DNA of 64,000 nucleotides from Larkinella humicola. GTDB taxonomy: Bacteria > Bacteroidota > Bacteroidia > Cytophagales > Spirosomataceae. The notes beneath the pieces are model-generated. The model was not told the DNA's origin and did no database searches. It was given only the letters and a program-made list of their open reading frames with translations. Of the stretch, positions 7,397-15,825 are shown one piece after another (position 1 is the first letter of the stretch; each line of letters starts with the position of its first letter). The position numbers and the translations under genes were made by a program. The DNA is taken from the NCBI RefSeq assembly GCF_008727875.1, contig NZ_VTWS01000001.1, forward strand, positions 1,240,001 to 1,304,000, read 5' to 3'.

Positions 7397-8509
7397 ATGT
7401 TTGACCTCAATACCATCCTCCGCCCCCACATCATTACGCTGACGCCCTACTCCTCCGCCCGCGACGAATACACCGGAAAAGAAGGAATTTTTCTGGACGC
7501 CAACGAAAACGCATTCGGATCGACTCTCGACGGGTCGACGATCGCTGGGTCGACACTCGACGGGTCGGCTTCGGAAGAACACTATAACCGCTACCCGGAC
7601 CCGCACCAACTGGCGATTAAGGCCAAACTGGCACCCATCAAGGGCGTTCGGCCCACGCAGATTTTCATCGGCAACGGTTCCGACGAACCGATCGATCTGC
7701 TGGTGCGGGCGACCTGCACACCGGGTTCGGATTCCATCCTGATTCTGCCGCCCACCTATGGGATGTATGAAGTCAGTGCAGCCATCAACGACGTCCAATT
7801 GATCAAAGTACCGCTAACGACTGATTTTCAGATCGATGTCCTGGCGGTTTTGGCGGCCATCCTGCCTCACACAAAATTGCTGTTCGTCTGTTCGCCCAAC
7901 AACCCGACCGGGAATCTCATCGACCGGGAAGCAATCTTTACGCTGCTCACCCATTTCAATGGATTGGTGGTGGTTGACGAAGCGTACATCGACTTTGCGG
8001 ATACCGAATCGTTTACGGCTTTGCTGGATCAGTACCCCAATCTGGTGGTTCTGCAAACCTTCTCGAAAGCCTGGGGTCTGGCGGCTTTGCGGTCGGGCAT
8101 GTGCTTCGCTTCCGAAGCCCTGATCGAGGTGCTGAATAAAATAAAACCGCCGTATAACGTCAGCGGCCCAACGCAGCATTTGTTACTGAAAGCCCTCAAT
8201 CAGGTACCAACCAAAGATGCGATGGTGGCTCAAATTTTGGCCCAGCGGGAAGAATTAATTACGAAACTGCTCAATTTACCGCTGGTTCGTCACGTTTATC
8301 CTTCAGACGCCAACTTCATTTTAGTGAAATTTGACGATCCCAGAGCGGTTTTCGACTACCTCATCGACCAGCAAATTATTGTTCGCGACCGGCATCGGGT
8401 TAAACTGTGCGAAGGCTGTCTGCGCATCACCGTTGGAACACCTTCGGAAAACGAACAGGTGCTGGCCATGCTGAAAACGTTCGCAAACCGCTTGACTACA
8501 ACCGTTTAA
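7397..8509 (+). CDS. hisC: Histidinol-phosphate aminotransferase (HisC)
   Basis: A 370-residue PLP-dependent class I/II aminotransferase of histidine synthesis. Visible are the N-terminal LDANENAFGS, HYNRYPDPHQ, IFIGNGSDEPIDLLVR, SPNNPTGNLIDREA, VVDEAYIDFAD and the PLP lysine region TFSKAWGLAALRSGM, with Arg-containing RITVGT near the end. The unusual part is residues 41-60, between the conserved ENAFGS and YNRYPDP, where a 15-bp tandem repeat encodes GSTLD-GSTIA-GSTLD-GSASE. Normal HisC proteins have only a few residues here. The reading frame is intact. It follows the toxin gene by 16 bp; no hisB follows, so the rest of the pathway must be encoded elsewhere. Confidence 0.95.
   Translation: MFDLNTILRPHIITLTPYSSARDEYTGKEGIFLDANENAFGSTLDGSTIAGSTLDGSASEEHYNRYPDPHQLAIKAKLAPIKGVRPTQIFIGNGSDEPIDLLVRATCTPGSDSILILPPTYGMYEVSAAINDVQLIKVPLTTDFQIDVLAVLAAILPHTKLLFVCSPNNPTGNLIDREAIFTLLTHFNGLVVVDEAYIDFADTESFTALLDQYPNLVVLQTFSKAWGLAALRSGMCFASEALIEVLNKIKPPYNVSGPTQHLLLKALNQVPTKDAMVAQILAQREELITKLLNLPLVRHVYPSDANFILVKFDDPRAVFDYLIDQQIIVRDRHRVKLCEGCLRITVGTPSENEQVLAMLKTFANRLTTTV
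7517..7575 (+). repeat. 15-bp tandem repeat inside hisC
   Basis: Units at 7517-7531, 7532-7546 and 7547-7561 follow GG(A/G)TCGAC.(C/A)TCG(A/C)(C/T), with a decayed fourth unit to about 7575. Because the unit is 15 bp, copy-number change would add or remove five residues (GSTLD) without a frameshift. Confidence 0.85.
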
Positions 8510-8515
8510 GTATCA

Positions 8516-9058
8516 ATGAATCGTATGAAAAGAAATTTTTCTCTGCTGATTGTATTGTTGGTTGGCTTGGCAATCAGCCAGCGGGCCGAAGCGCAAACCA
8601 ACAACTGGGCCATCGGTTTCCGCATCGGCGAACCGGCCGGTGTCAATATCCGGAAGTATTTCGGTGAAAATCATGCCTTCGATCTGAATGTCGGCACCTA
8701 CGGCGGCATTTATGGCAACCGGCGCAGTTACCGCAAAGGGATGTACAAGAATGTCGGTTTTACGGTTCAGGGACATTACCTCTGGCACGGCGGCATTGGC
8801 AAGTCGGAAACCCTGCATTATTACTTCGGCTTTGGGGGGCAGTTGAACAGCCGACGGTATTATCCCGATCAGTTCAGCCTCGTGAATGCCTACGACAACA
8901 CGATTTCGATTGGCGGTTCGGGCGTGGCGGGTCTGGAGTATTTCCTGCCCAACAAACCCTTCTCCGTTTTTCTGGAAACCGGGGCTTATGTTGAAGTAAT
9001 TCCCGCTCCGTTTTTCATGGGTCTGCAATCCGGACTGGGGATACGCCTGAATTTATAG
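8516..9058 (+). CDS. Small outer-membrane beta-barrel-like protein of unknown function
   Basis: A 180-residue protein with a signal peptide (LIVLLVGLAISQRAEAQ). The mature part has alternating aromatic and glycine-rich strands such as WAIGFRIGEPAG, FTVQGHYLWHGG, YYFGFGGQLNSRRY, GVAGLEYFLP and GLQSGLGIRLNL, and ends in a hydrophobic strand, which suggests an eight-stranded outer-membrane barrel. No specific family is recognised. It begins 7 bp after hisC and is probably cotranscribed, although a link with histidine synthesis is not expected. ATG 8525 is an equally possible start, three residues later. Confidence 0.75.
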   Translation: MNRMKRNFSLLIVLLVGLAISQRAEAQTNNWAIGFRIGEPAGVNIRKYFGENHAFDLNVGTYGGIYGNRRSYRKGMYKNVGFTVQGHYLWHGGIGKSETLHYYFGFGGQLNSRRYYPDQFSLVNAYDNTISIGGSGVAGLEYFLPNKPFSVFLETGAYVEVIPAPFFMGLQSGLGIRLNL

Positions 9059-9177
9059 GTTATTTCGCGGACGGGGCCGCCCGGCGGTTAAGCGAAGAAA
9101 AAGAGAGTTGAGCGGAGGGAACAATAACTCTGCTCAACTCTCTTTTTCTCCGCTTAACTCCGCGTTACAACATTAAC
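9059..9177. repeat. Intergenic inverted repeat, family copy 1 (GGAGTTAAGCGGAG type)
   Basis: The left part (about 9086-9118) and right part (about 9133-9170) are nearly complementary, sharing the strand GAAAAAGAGAGTTGAGC. The outer right arm reads, as complement, GCGGAGTTAAGCGGAG. The left outer arm is disrupted by a GC-rich insertion near 9071-9087. It belongs to the same family as 48684-48781 and 46912-47010. It lies between two genes pointing the same way, upstream of the helicase gene. Confidence 0.75.
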
Positions 9178-9194
9178 CTGCTTACCTTTCCTCT

Positions 9195-12100
9195 ATGTTC
9201 AAAATTTTCAGTTCATCGGCTGGATCGGGGAAGACCTATACACTGACCAAAGAATACCTCAAACTGGCCTTGGGGGACCGTTCCCAATCCGGCAAAGGCT
9301 TTGAATCCCACCAGTTTAAGAACATTCTGGCGGTGACCTTCACCAACGCGGCAGCACGGGATATGAAGGACCGGATTCTGGAGCAGCTCCGGAAAATCAC
9401 TTCCGGTGACCTGAACTCCCAGCTTTCGGAATTAGCCAGCGAGTTACAGCTTGAACCTGCTGAACTGCAAAATCGGGCCAGGCTGACGTTCCATTCCATT
9501 CTCCACGACTACTCTTCCTTCTCTGTTCTGACCATCGACAGCTTCGTGCAGCGCGTGGTAACGGCTTTCACCGACGATCTGGAATTACCGTACAGTTTTG
9601 AGGTGGAAATGGATACCGATGCGGTTTTGCAAACGGCCATCGACCGGCTGCTGGAAAAAGTGGGACAGGAAGATCACCCCTATTTGTCGGAAGCCCTGGA
9701 AGAATTTTACCTCGATAATGCGTCCGACGGAAAAAGCTGGTATAGCCTCGCCGGTACGCTCGCCGATTTCTCCAAAGGCCAGTTGGGCGACCGGAACTAC
9801 GAGTTCGTGCAGAAACTCAAGGAACTGAATCCCGAAAATTTCCGGACCATTCGGCGCAACCTGCGCGAGAAAAACCGGGAAATTGAGACGATGATCGAGC
9901 AATTGGCTCAGCAAGGATACCAACTCATTCAGGATGCCGGTATTCCCGAAAAGGCCTTTTACTACGGCGACAAAGGCGTCGGAGCGTATTTCAAGAAGCG
10001 AATTTCGCTCTTTTCTTTTCCGGAAGATCCCAACTCGTATGTGCGGAAAGCCATCGACGACGACGTCTGGCATTCGGGCAAGAAGAATCTGACCCCCGAA
10101 CAACTTCAGATTGAGGCCATTAAAGAGCAACTGCGGGAATACATTCGGCAAATCGAACAGCTTCGGCAGGACAGTCTTCTGCGCTACCGGACATTCGGAG
10201 CCATCGAACAGCATTTGCAGAAAGTGGCCTTGCTAAAGCAAATCAAACAGGAATGTGACGATTTGTTACGCGAGCAAAACCGGATCCATATCTCGGAATT
10301 TAACCGCCTGATTGTGAAAGTGGTAACCGAAGAACCGGTTCCCTTCATCTACGAACGGCTCGGCGAAAAATTTCACCATATTCTGATTGACGAGTTTCAG
10401 GATACATCAAAACTTCAGTTTGTCAACCTGTTACCTCTAATAGACAACAACTTAGCCTATCAACGGTTTAACCTTGCTGTGGGCGATGCCAAGCAGGCCA
10501 TCTACCGGTTTCGCGGGGGCGACATGGACCAGATCGTCGCCCTGCACAGCGGCAAACTGGATTCACTTTTGTCGGCGCACGAAACCAGTGACATGACGGT
10601 CGAGCGGCTATCCGGTTTGCAACACCACCTCCAACCCGACCGGCTGGCCACCAATTGGCGCAGTGCAGAATCCATCGTGGAATTCAACAACGGCTTTTTT
10701 CGGTTCATGGCGGATTTCTACGCCAATACGGATTTCCAAAAAGTAACGGAGGTGTTCGATGAGCAATTCCGGCAGGCATCGGCCAAAGCCGGGGTGCAGG
10801 GGCACGTTCAGCTTGATTTCATCGAAAAACCGGATCGGTTTGCGGCTAAAAACGCCGACGGGGATGAGCCGGATTTCAACGCCCGAATGGTGGAGCGCAC
10901 GCTGCAACTGATTCAGAAAGCCGTGGCCGATGGCTATCAGTACGGCGATGTGGCGGTTTTGTGCCGGTTTAAGAAAAACGCCCGGCGCATTGCCGACTAT
11001 CTGGAAGCCAACGACATTCCACTCACCTCAGAAGATTCGCTGACGCTGCAATCGTCGGAACGGGTGCGGTTTCTGGTTTCGCTGCTGCAATTGCTGCACC
11101 AGCCCGAAAACCGGATGGTGCGCTACGACATGCTGTTTCTGTACCACCGGCTCATCAACCCCAACCTTCCCGATGCTGCCTGGATGGAATACATGGACAA
11201 GATGGCCAAGGCGGAAGATGAGGAAGATATTTTCGGCCTGGTTTCAAAAATTGACAAGGCCAAGCTCGATCCGACGGCTTTGCAACAGCTCAGCATCTAT
11301 GAACTGTGCGAAAAACTGGCCGACTACTTTGATCTGTACGAAAATGAGCGGGATAGTGCCTATCTGTTCCGGTTCATGGACGAGGTGCTAACCTACAGCA
11401 GCCGGTACAGCAGTCACCTGACGGATTTTCTGAAATACTGGGAAACCGCCCAGGAGAAAGTGTCGGTCAGCACCCCAGCCGACCAGAATGCCGTCACGAT
11501 CCAGACGATCCACAAATCGAAAGGGCTGGAATACCCCGTCGTCATCATTCCGTATGCCGACTGGTCGTATAAACCGCGCAACAACGAGACAATGTGGGCC
11601 GATCTATGGCCATTGGGTGAGGTGGATGAACTGGCCATTCCGGGTCTGGGTCACCAGGAAATCCGGCGGCTGCAAACCGCATCGATCACCATCAAAAAAG
11701 ACCTGGACGAAACACCCCTGGCAGATCAGTACCAGGACGAACTGTACCGGACGTTTGTCGAGTGCATGAACCTGGTCTATGTGGCCTTCACTCGCCCCAC
11801 CGACCGGCTGTACATCATCGCGGCCAAGCAGGATTTTTCGCCAACGGCCAAAGACGGCGGCTTTAAAAATGCCAACGGCATCGACTTCTGGTTGTATACC
11901 TATCTCACTGATCTTCGGGGCAATCCCTGTTGGGAAGAGGGAAAAATGAGCTACCCGCTGTCTGATTTTGTAACCCAACCGACCAAACATTCGTTAACCC
12001 TAAGTGACGCTTTCGCGGTTACCGTTGGAAACCGGGAAGGAAACCAACCGCTTCGGCTCCGGCGCATCGAGCGGACGATCGACACGTCGGCCTTTGAAAA

Positions 12101-12539
12101 AAGCCGGGCGTGGTGGCAAAAAGTTTGTACGGCCCTGTCCCTGATTCAGAAACCGGAGGACTCGGAACGCGCCATTCGGCGGATGGTGGCCGAGGGGATT
12201 TTGCGGGCGTCGGAGCAGGATACGATGTGGTCGGCTTTGCAAACCGTGTTGAACCATCCCGATATCAGTCCGCTTTTCGCGTCGGCAAACCGGGCTGATA
12301 ACAACCGCCGGATTCTGGTCAACACCGGTTTGAACGGAAAACCGCAACGAAACGGCCCCAATCGGGTGGTTCAATTTCCGGACAAAGTGGTATTGGTCAA
12401 TTATTTGACCGAAGAGTCCGATGAAAACGATCAGGCCAAAATGCGGTCTTTTATGAAACTCTACCATCAAATGGGCCATTCCACGGTGGAAGGCTGGCTG
12501 GTGTCCATTCAGGATGGCACGGTTATTAAATTGAATTAA
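9195..12539 (+). CDS. AddA/RecB-like UvrD-family helicase with degenerate C-terminal nuclease
   Basis: An 1114-residue SF1A helicase of the RecB/AddA type, expected to unwind DNA at double-strand breaks. Walker A is SSAGSGKTYTLT (Lys13). Further motifs are AVTFTNAAARDMKDRIL, VLTIDSFVQRVV, Walker B ILIDEFQDTSKLQF, GDAKQAIYRFRGGD, LATNWRS, VTIQTIHKSKGLEYPVVI and NLVYVAFTRPTDRLYI. The C-terminal stretch 1053-1110 aligns by pattern with the RecB-type nuclease domain (GPNRVVQFPDKVVLVNYLT, later MGHSTVEGWL), where active members have an Asp before Arg-Val-Val and Asp-Tyr-Lys. Here these are Asn1056, Asn1069 and Leu1071, so the nuclease is probably inactive. No AddB-like partner is in the window. 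GH127 starts 12 bp after it. Confidence 0.92.
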   Translation: MFKIFSSSAGSGKTYTLTKEYLKLALGDRSQSGKGFESHQFKNILAVTFTNAAARDMKDRILEQLRKITSGDLNSQLSELASELQLEPAELQNRARLTFHSILHDYSSFSVLTIDSFVQRVVTAFTDDLELPYSFEVEMDTDAVLQTAIDRLLEKVGQEDHPYLSEALEEFYLDNASDGKSWYSLAGTLADFSKGQLGDRNYEFVQKLKELNPENFRTIRRNLREKNREIETMIEQLAQQGYQLIQDAGIPEKAFYYGDKGVGAYFKKRISLFSFPEDPNSYVRKAIDDDVWHSGKKNLTPEQLQIEAIKEQLREYIRQIEQLRQDSLLRYRTFGAIEQHLQKVALLKQIKQECDDLLREQNRIHISEFNRLIVKVVTEEPVPFIYERLGEKFHHILIDEFQDTSKLQFVNLLPLIDNNLAYQRFNLAVGDAKQAIYRFRGGDMDQIVALHSGKLDSLLSAHETSDMTVERLSGLQHHLQPDRLATNWRSAESIVEFNNGFFRFMADFYANTDFQKVTEVFDEQFRQASAKAGVQGHVQLDFIEKPDRFAAKNADGDEPDFNARMVERTLQLIQKAVADGYQYGDVAVLCRFKKNARRIADYLEANDIPLTSEDSLTLQSSERVRFLVSLLQLLHQPENRMVRYDMLFLYHRLINPNLPDAAWMEYMDKMAKAEDEEDIFGLVSKIDKAKLDPTALQQLSIYELCEKLADYFDLYENERDSAYLFRFMDEVLTYSSRYSSHLTDFLKYWETAQEKVSVSTPADQNAVTIQTIHKSKGLEYPVVIIPYADWSYKPRNNETMWADLWPLGEVDELAIPGLGHQEIRRLQTASITIKKDLDETPLADQYQDELYRTFVECMNLVYVAFTRPTDRLYIIAAKQDFSPTAKDGGFKNANGIDFWLYTYLTDLRGNPCWEEGKMSYPLSDFVTQPTKHSLTLSDAFAVTVGNREGNQPLRLRRIERTIDTSAFEKSRAWWQKVCTALSLIQKPEDSERAIRRMVAEGILRASEQDTMWSALQTVLNHPDISPLFASANRADNNRRILVNTGLNGKPQRNGPNRVVQFPDKVVLVNYLTEESDENDQAKMRSFMKLYHQMGHSTVEGWLVSIQDGTVIKLN

Positions 12540-12551
12540 TCAGCTCAACCT

Positions 12552-14507
12552 ATGAACTATTCGTTTTGGTTTTTATCGTTTTTTTTAGCCACGCAAGTCG
12601 TTTTTGCGCAGGAGTATCCGATCACCGCCGTTCCGCTTTCCAAGGTCAAAATTCAGCCCGGTTTCTGGTACAACCGGCTGGAAGCGGCCCGCAACGTAAC
12701 CATCCCGCACGCATTCCATAAAATTGAAGAAACCGGCAAACTCGACAATTTCGCCGTGGCCGGTGGTCTGAAAAAGGGAACGTTCAATGGCATTCGATTC
12801 GATGAATCCGACGTGTATAAGGTCGTGGAAGGAGCCGCTTATACGCTCCAGAACAAGTATGATCCCAAACTCGACCGCTACCTCGACAGCCTGATTACGC
12901 TTTTTGCGGCTGCTCAGGAACCGGACGGGTATATTTATACCATCCGAACCATTTTCAAAGACAGCACCGGTTTGAAAGACTGGATTGCCGGACCCAGCCG
13001 GTATGCGTTCGAAAATGGCAGTCACGAACTGTATAATGTGGGGCACCTCTACGAAGCCGCCATAGCCCATTTTCAGGCCACCGGCAAACGTACGCTGCTG
13101 GATGTGGCCATCAAAAATGCCAACCACCTCGTTAAAACCATTGGACCAAAACCGGGGCAGATGATTGTGGTGCCGGGCCACGAAGAGACGGAAATCGCCC
13201 TTGTTAAACTGTACCGCTTAACCGGTGAAAAAAGTTACCTCGATCTGGCCCGATTCTTTGTCGACATGCGCGGCAGGGGCGATAAGCGGTCGTTGTACCA
13301 GGATGCGCACAACCTGGGCCCAACGTATTTTCAGGACCTGAAACCGGTTGTCCAGCAAACCGAAGCCGCTGGGCACGCCGTTCGGGCACAATACTTATAT
13401 GCGGCCATGACCGATCTGGCAGCCATTCAGCACGACCAGCCGATTCTGGATGCGGTCATGAAGATTTGGGAGGATGCCACGACCCGCAAGCAGTACATCA
13501 CAGGGGGCGTCGGTGCGCGTGAAAACGGCGAAGCTTTTGACGAACCGTATGTGTTGCCCAACGACGCGGCTTATGCCGAAACCTGCGCGGCCACAGCCAA
13601 TCTGCTCTGGAACCACCGCCTGTTTCTGTTGACCGGCGAATCCAAATACATGGACGTTTTCGAGCGGGTGTTGTACAACGGTTTTCTGGGTGGCGTTTCG
13701 ATTGAAGGCAATTCCTTTTTTTACGTCAATCCGATGTCATCAAACGGCAAAAAAGACTTTAGCAACGGCGAACCGGCCCGGCGCTCGCCCTGGTTTGGCA
13801 TCAACTGCTGCCCAAGCAACGTCGCCCGGTTTTTGCCGTCGCTGCCGGGTTACATCTACGCGCTTCGCAACAACGAGCTGTTTATCAACCTCTTTGCCGA
13901 TAGCCAGACGGAGGTAACGATGAACGAAACGCCGGTCACTATTCGGCAGCAATCGAATTATCCGTGGGATGGTGCCATCAAAATGACGGTTTCGCCCAAA
14001 AAAGCCGTAGCATTTCCGCTTCTGATTCGTGTTCCGGGCTGGGCTACCAACCAGCCGATGCCGGGGGATCTGTACCGGTATGTGACGCAAAACGCACCTT
14101 CGATTAAATTGACCATCAATGGAAAAGTGACGCCGGTTACGGTTGAAAAGGGTTATCTGAAATTGTACAGAACCTGGAAAACCGGTGATGTGCTGACGCT
14201 GACGCTGGATATGCCGGTTCGTGAAGTGGTGGCAAATGAGAAAGTAAAAGCCACCAAAGGGAAAATGGCCATCGAGCGGGGGCCGATTGTGTACTGTGCC
14301 GAAGGAGTAGACAACAACGGGCAGGCACTTGGCATTACTACTTCTAGTAATCAGTCTTTTACGCCAGAATTTCGAAAAGAGTTGCTGGGTGGCGTAACGG
14401 TCTTGAAATCGGCAGGGGCAAAACCGGTTACGTTGATTCCGTATTATGCCTGGAACAACCGGGGTGCCACCGAAATGGCAGTTTGGTTTGGTTCAATAGG
14501 AAAATAA
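12552..14507 (+). CDS. GH127 beta-L-arabinofuranosidase (DUF1680), secreted
   Basis: A 651-residue glycoside hydrolase with a signal peptide (SFFLATQVVFAQ) and start YPITAVPLSKVKIQPGFW, the usual beginning of the family. An (alpha/alpha)6 catalytic domain is followed by beta-sandwich regions. GH127 uses a zinc-bound cysteine nucleophile. The family's ligands Glu338, Cys340, Cys417 and Cys418 (HypBA1 numbering) correspond here to Glu343 and Cys345 in AYAETCAATAN and Cys419-Cys420 in GINCCPSNVARF, so the site is complete. It probably removes beta-L-arabinofuranose from plant glycans or glycoproteins in the periplasm. It is only 12 bp after the helicase gene, and an intrinsic terminator follows at 14578. 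Confidence 0.94.
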   Translation: MNYSFWFLSFFLATQVVFAQEYPITAVPLSKVKIQPGFWYNRLEAARNVTIPHAFHKIEETGKLDNFAVAGGLKKGTFNGIRFDESDVYKVVEGAAYTLQNKYDPKLDRYLDSLITLFAAAQEPDGYIYTIRTIFKDSTGLKDWIAGPSRYAFENGSHELYNVGHLYEAAIAHFQATGKRTLLDVAIKNANHLVKTIGPKPGQMIVVPGHEETEIALVKLYRLTGEKSYLDLARFFVDMRGRGDKRSLYQDAHNLGPTYFQDLKPVVQQTEAAGHAVRAQYLYAAMTDLAAIQHDQPILDAVMKIWEDATTRKQYITGGVGARENGEAFDEPYVLPNDAAYAETCAATANLLWNHRLFLLTGESKYMDVFERVLYNGFLGGVSIEGNSFFYVNPMSSNGKKDFSNGEPARRSPWFGINCCPSNVARFLPSLPGYIYALRNNELFINLFADSQTEVTMNETPVTIRQQSNYPWDGAIKMTVSPKKAVAFPLLIRVPGWATNQPMPGDLYRYVTQNAPSIKLTINGKVTPVTVEKGYLKLYRTWKTGDVLTLTLDMPVREVVANEKVKATKGKMAIERGPIVYCAEGVDNNGQALGITTSSNQSFTPEFRKELLGGVTVLKSAGAKPVTLIPYYAWNNRGATEMAVWFGSIGK

Positions 14508-14577
14508 CGGGATATGGAAAATTGCCGCGCTATTTTCCATCTATTAAAATTCGGTCCACTTAGACGTAGCAAATTGT

Positions 14578-14607
14578 AAAAAGTAACGCTCCCGGCGTTA
14601 CTTTTTT
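14578..14607 (+). terminator. Intrinsic terminator after the GH127 gene
   Basis: A perfect 12-bp stem, AAAAAGTAACGC pairing with GCGTTACTTTTT, has the 5-nt loop TCCCG and continues into T-rich DNA. It lies 70 bp after the GH127 stop. The A/T tracts on both sides make it usable in either direction. Confidence 0.85.
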
Positions 14608-14678
14608 ATTTTAACGCGAACTATGTGATAATTTCCTTGCCGACCAGTTGTTTAAGTGCCAGCGGCACGTAATGTTAC

Positions 14679-14784
14679 TAGCAAATCGGCATTTTAAGCG
14701 TTCCAGGCGTACCGATCGGTACGCAACTAACGCCTATATCGCGTACCTCCGGCACGCTTGGCCTACTCAGATACCCATTTGCTA
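14679..14784. repeat. Palindromic element with perfect 18-bp palindrome at 14707-14724
   Basis: Outer arms TAGCAAAT (14679-14686) and ATTTGCTA (14777-14784) enclose the perfect palindrome GCGTACCGATCGGTACGC and a degenerate second copy of its surroundings (AAGCGTTCCAGGCGTACC opposite a GCGTACCTCCGGCACGCTT segment on the other strand). It looks like a decayed mobile or regulatory palindromic repeat; function unknown. Confidence 0.6.
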
Positions 14785-14811
14785 TTGACATTTGCCCCCT
14801 CCGGGGTCAAT
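14784..14811. repeat. ATTGAC...CCCC/GGGG...GTCAAT hairpin
   Basis: ATTGAC (14784-14789) pairs with GTCAAT (14806-14811), with CCCC and GGGG inside. The motif CTATTGACA followed by TGCCCC recurs at 55092-55108, so this may be a small dispersed repeat. Confidence 0.5.
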
Positions 14812-14927
14812 ACTCTCATTGTTCATGTTGTTCTATTATTTTCAGGAGTCAGTTTATACCCAATTCCTTCTGAAGAAACTTACCGAAAACTGCTAGCGTT
14901 GACCGGAAAAGAACCGCCATAATCCGT

Positions 14928-15767
14928 ATGAACGTCATTGTCCAGGAACCGCCCGAATCCCTCCGTTTGTTCGTTCACAAGCTCTGGCACATTTCGGCGG
15001 ATTACATCGATCAACAGGACATTTGCCTGCCGGTTTTGCAGTACGAGTTGATGTTCAATTTTTCGGATCACTTCTCGGTCAGCGATTCAAACGACACGCT
15101 GATTGTTGAAGACGCGGAAAACTGGATCAGCGGTTTGTATACGCGCCCGCAGCGAACCGTAACGTCGGGCAAGCACGAAACCTTCGGCGTTTTTTTGAAA
15201 CCCTGGGCCTTGCAATCGCTGACGGGAATTCCTGCGTCGGAACTAACCAATCAAATCGTTTCGGGAAGTACGGTTTTTCGCCAGTCGATGGATGAACTCA
15301 ACGGACGGATGCAGGACACACCAACCGCCGGTGAGAAGCTGGACCTGCTCGAACGGTTTCTGGTCAAACGCCTGACTGACAAAGACATTCCGGCTTATTT
15401 GGTTTATGCGGTCGATTATCTGCAACGAAGCCGCTGGCACGACGGAATCATCAAAGCAGTGGCCCAAGACCTCCGAATCAGCCCGAAATCGCTCACGCTG
15501 GCGTTTAAAAAGCACATCGGCATCTCACCCGGGCGGTTTTTGCACCTGCGACTGCTCAACGATCTCGCGAGCGATTTAGCTCAAAAACCGCATCAGTCGC
15601 TCACGGAACTCGCCCATCAGCACGGTTTTTTCGACCAAGCCCACCTGAATCACCTCTTTAAATCCCTGACGAATCTTACTCCGGGCGATTACCGCGACCA
15701 TGTTCTGGCGGGTGCCATCGACCCCGCATCACCCTGTTACATCCGGGCCTCACCGAATCGCGGGTAA
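14928..15767 (+). CDS. AraC family transcriptional regulator (DUF6597-type N-terminus)
   Basis: A 279-residue regulator. The N-terminal half starts VQEPPESLRLFVHKLWHIS and has the sequence style of the DUF6597 sensor domain (YELMFNFSDHF, later ETFGVFLKPWALQSLTGIPA). The C-terminal half (about 160-262) is an AraC-type double helix-turn-helix, with KAVAQDLRISPKSLTLAF and a second motif HQHGFFDQAHLNHLFKSLTN then TPGDYR. It is followed 58 bp later by the DHFR-like gene, which has its own promoter element and may be its target. The effector is unknown. Confidence 0.88.
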   Translation: MNVIVQEPPESLRLFVHKLWHISADYIDQQDICLPVLQYELMFNFSDHFSVSDSNDTLIVEDAENWISGLYTRPQRTVTSGKHETFGVFLKPWALQSLTGIPASELTNQIVSGSTVFRQSMDELNGRMQDTPTAGEKLDLLERFLVKRLTDKDIPAYLVYAVDYLQRSRWHDGIIKAVAQDLRISPKSLTLAFKKHIGISPGRFLHLRLLNDLASDLAQKPHQSLTELAHQHGFFDQAHLNHLFKSLTNLTPGDYRDHVLAGAIDPASPCYIRASPNRG

Positions 15768-15799
15768 TTTTTATACAATTCTCCGGTACCGCTGCCGCG

Positions 15800-15807
15800 T
15801 ACTTTTG
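15800..15807 (+). promoter_or_regulatory. -7 promoter element TACTTTTG
   Basis: An exact TAnnTTTG match 18 bp before the ATG at 15826. It supports that start over longer frames reading back into the AraC gene. Confidence 0.55.
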
Positions 15808-15825
15808 CCTCAAAAAACAAATACA

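Larger units (their letters stand above)
14508..14927. other. 420-bp gene-free region with terminator and palindromic DNA
   Basis: No coding frame is convincing. It holds the terminator at 14578-14607, a small GTGCC/GGCAC hairpin near 14657-14669, a palindromic element from 14679 to 14784 and a GTCAAT/ATTGAC hairpin at 14784-14811. The last 100 bp before the AraC gene at 14928 are AT-rich and presumably hold its promoter, but no exact TAnnTTTG was found. Confidence 0.6.

Noticed and set aside
9183-9190. TACCTTTC as promoter of the helicase gene
   Set aside because: One mismatch to the consensus and only 4 bp before the ATG, too close to act.
14508-14927. Possible tRNA or small RNA gene in the gap after GH127
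   Set aside because: No cloverleaf with TTC-type arm or CCA-like end could be traced; the structures are simple palindromes.
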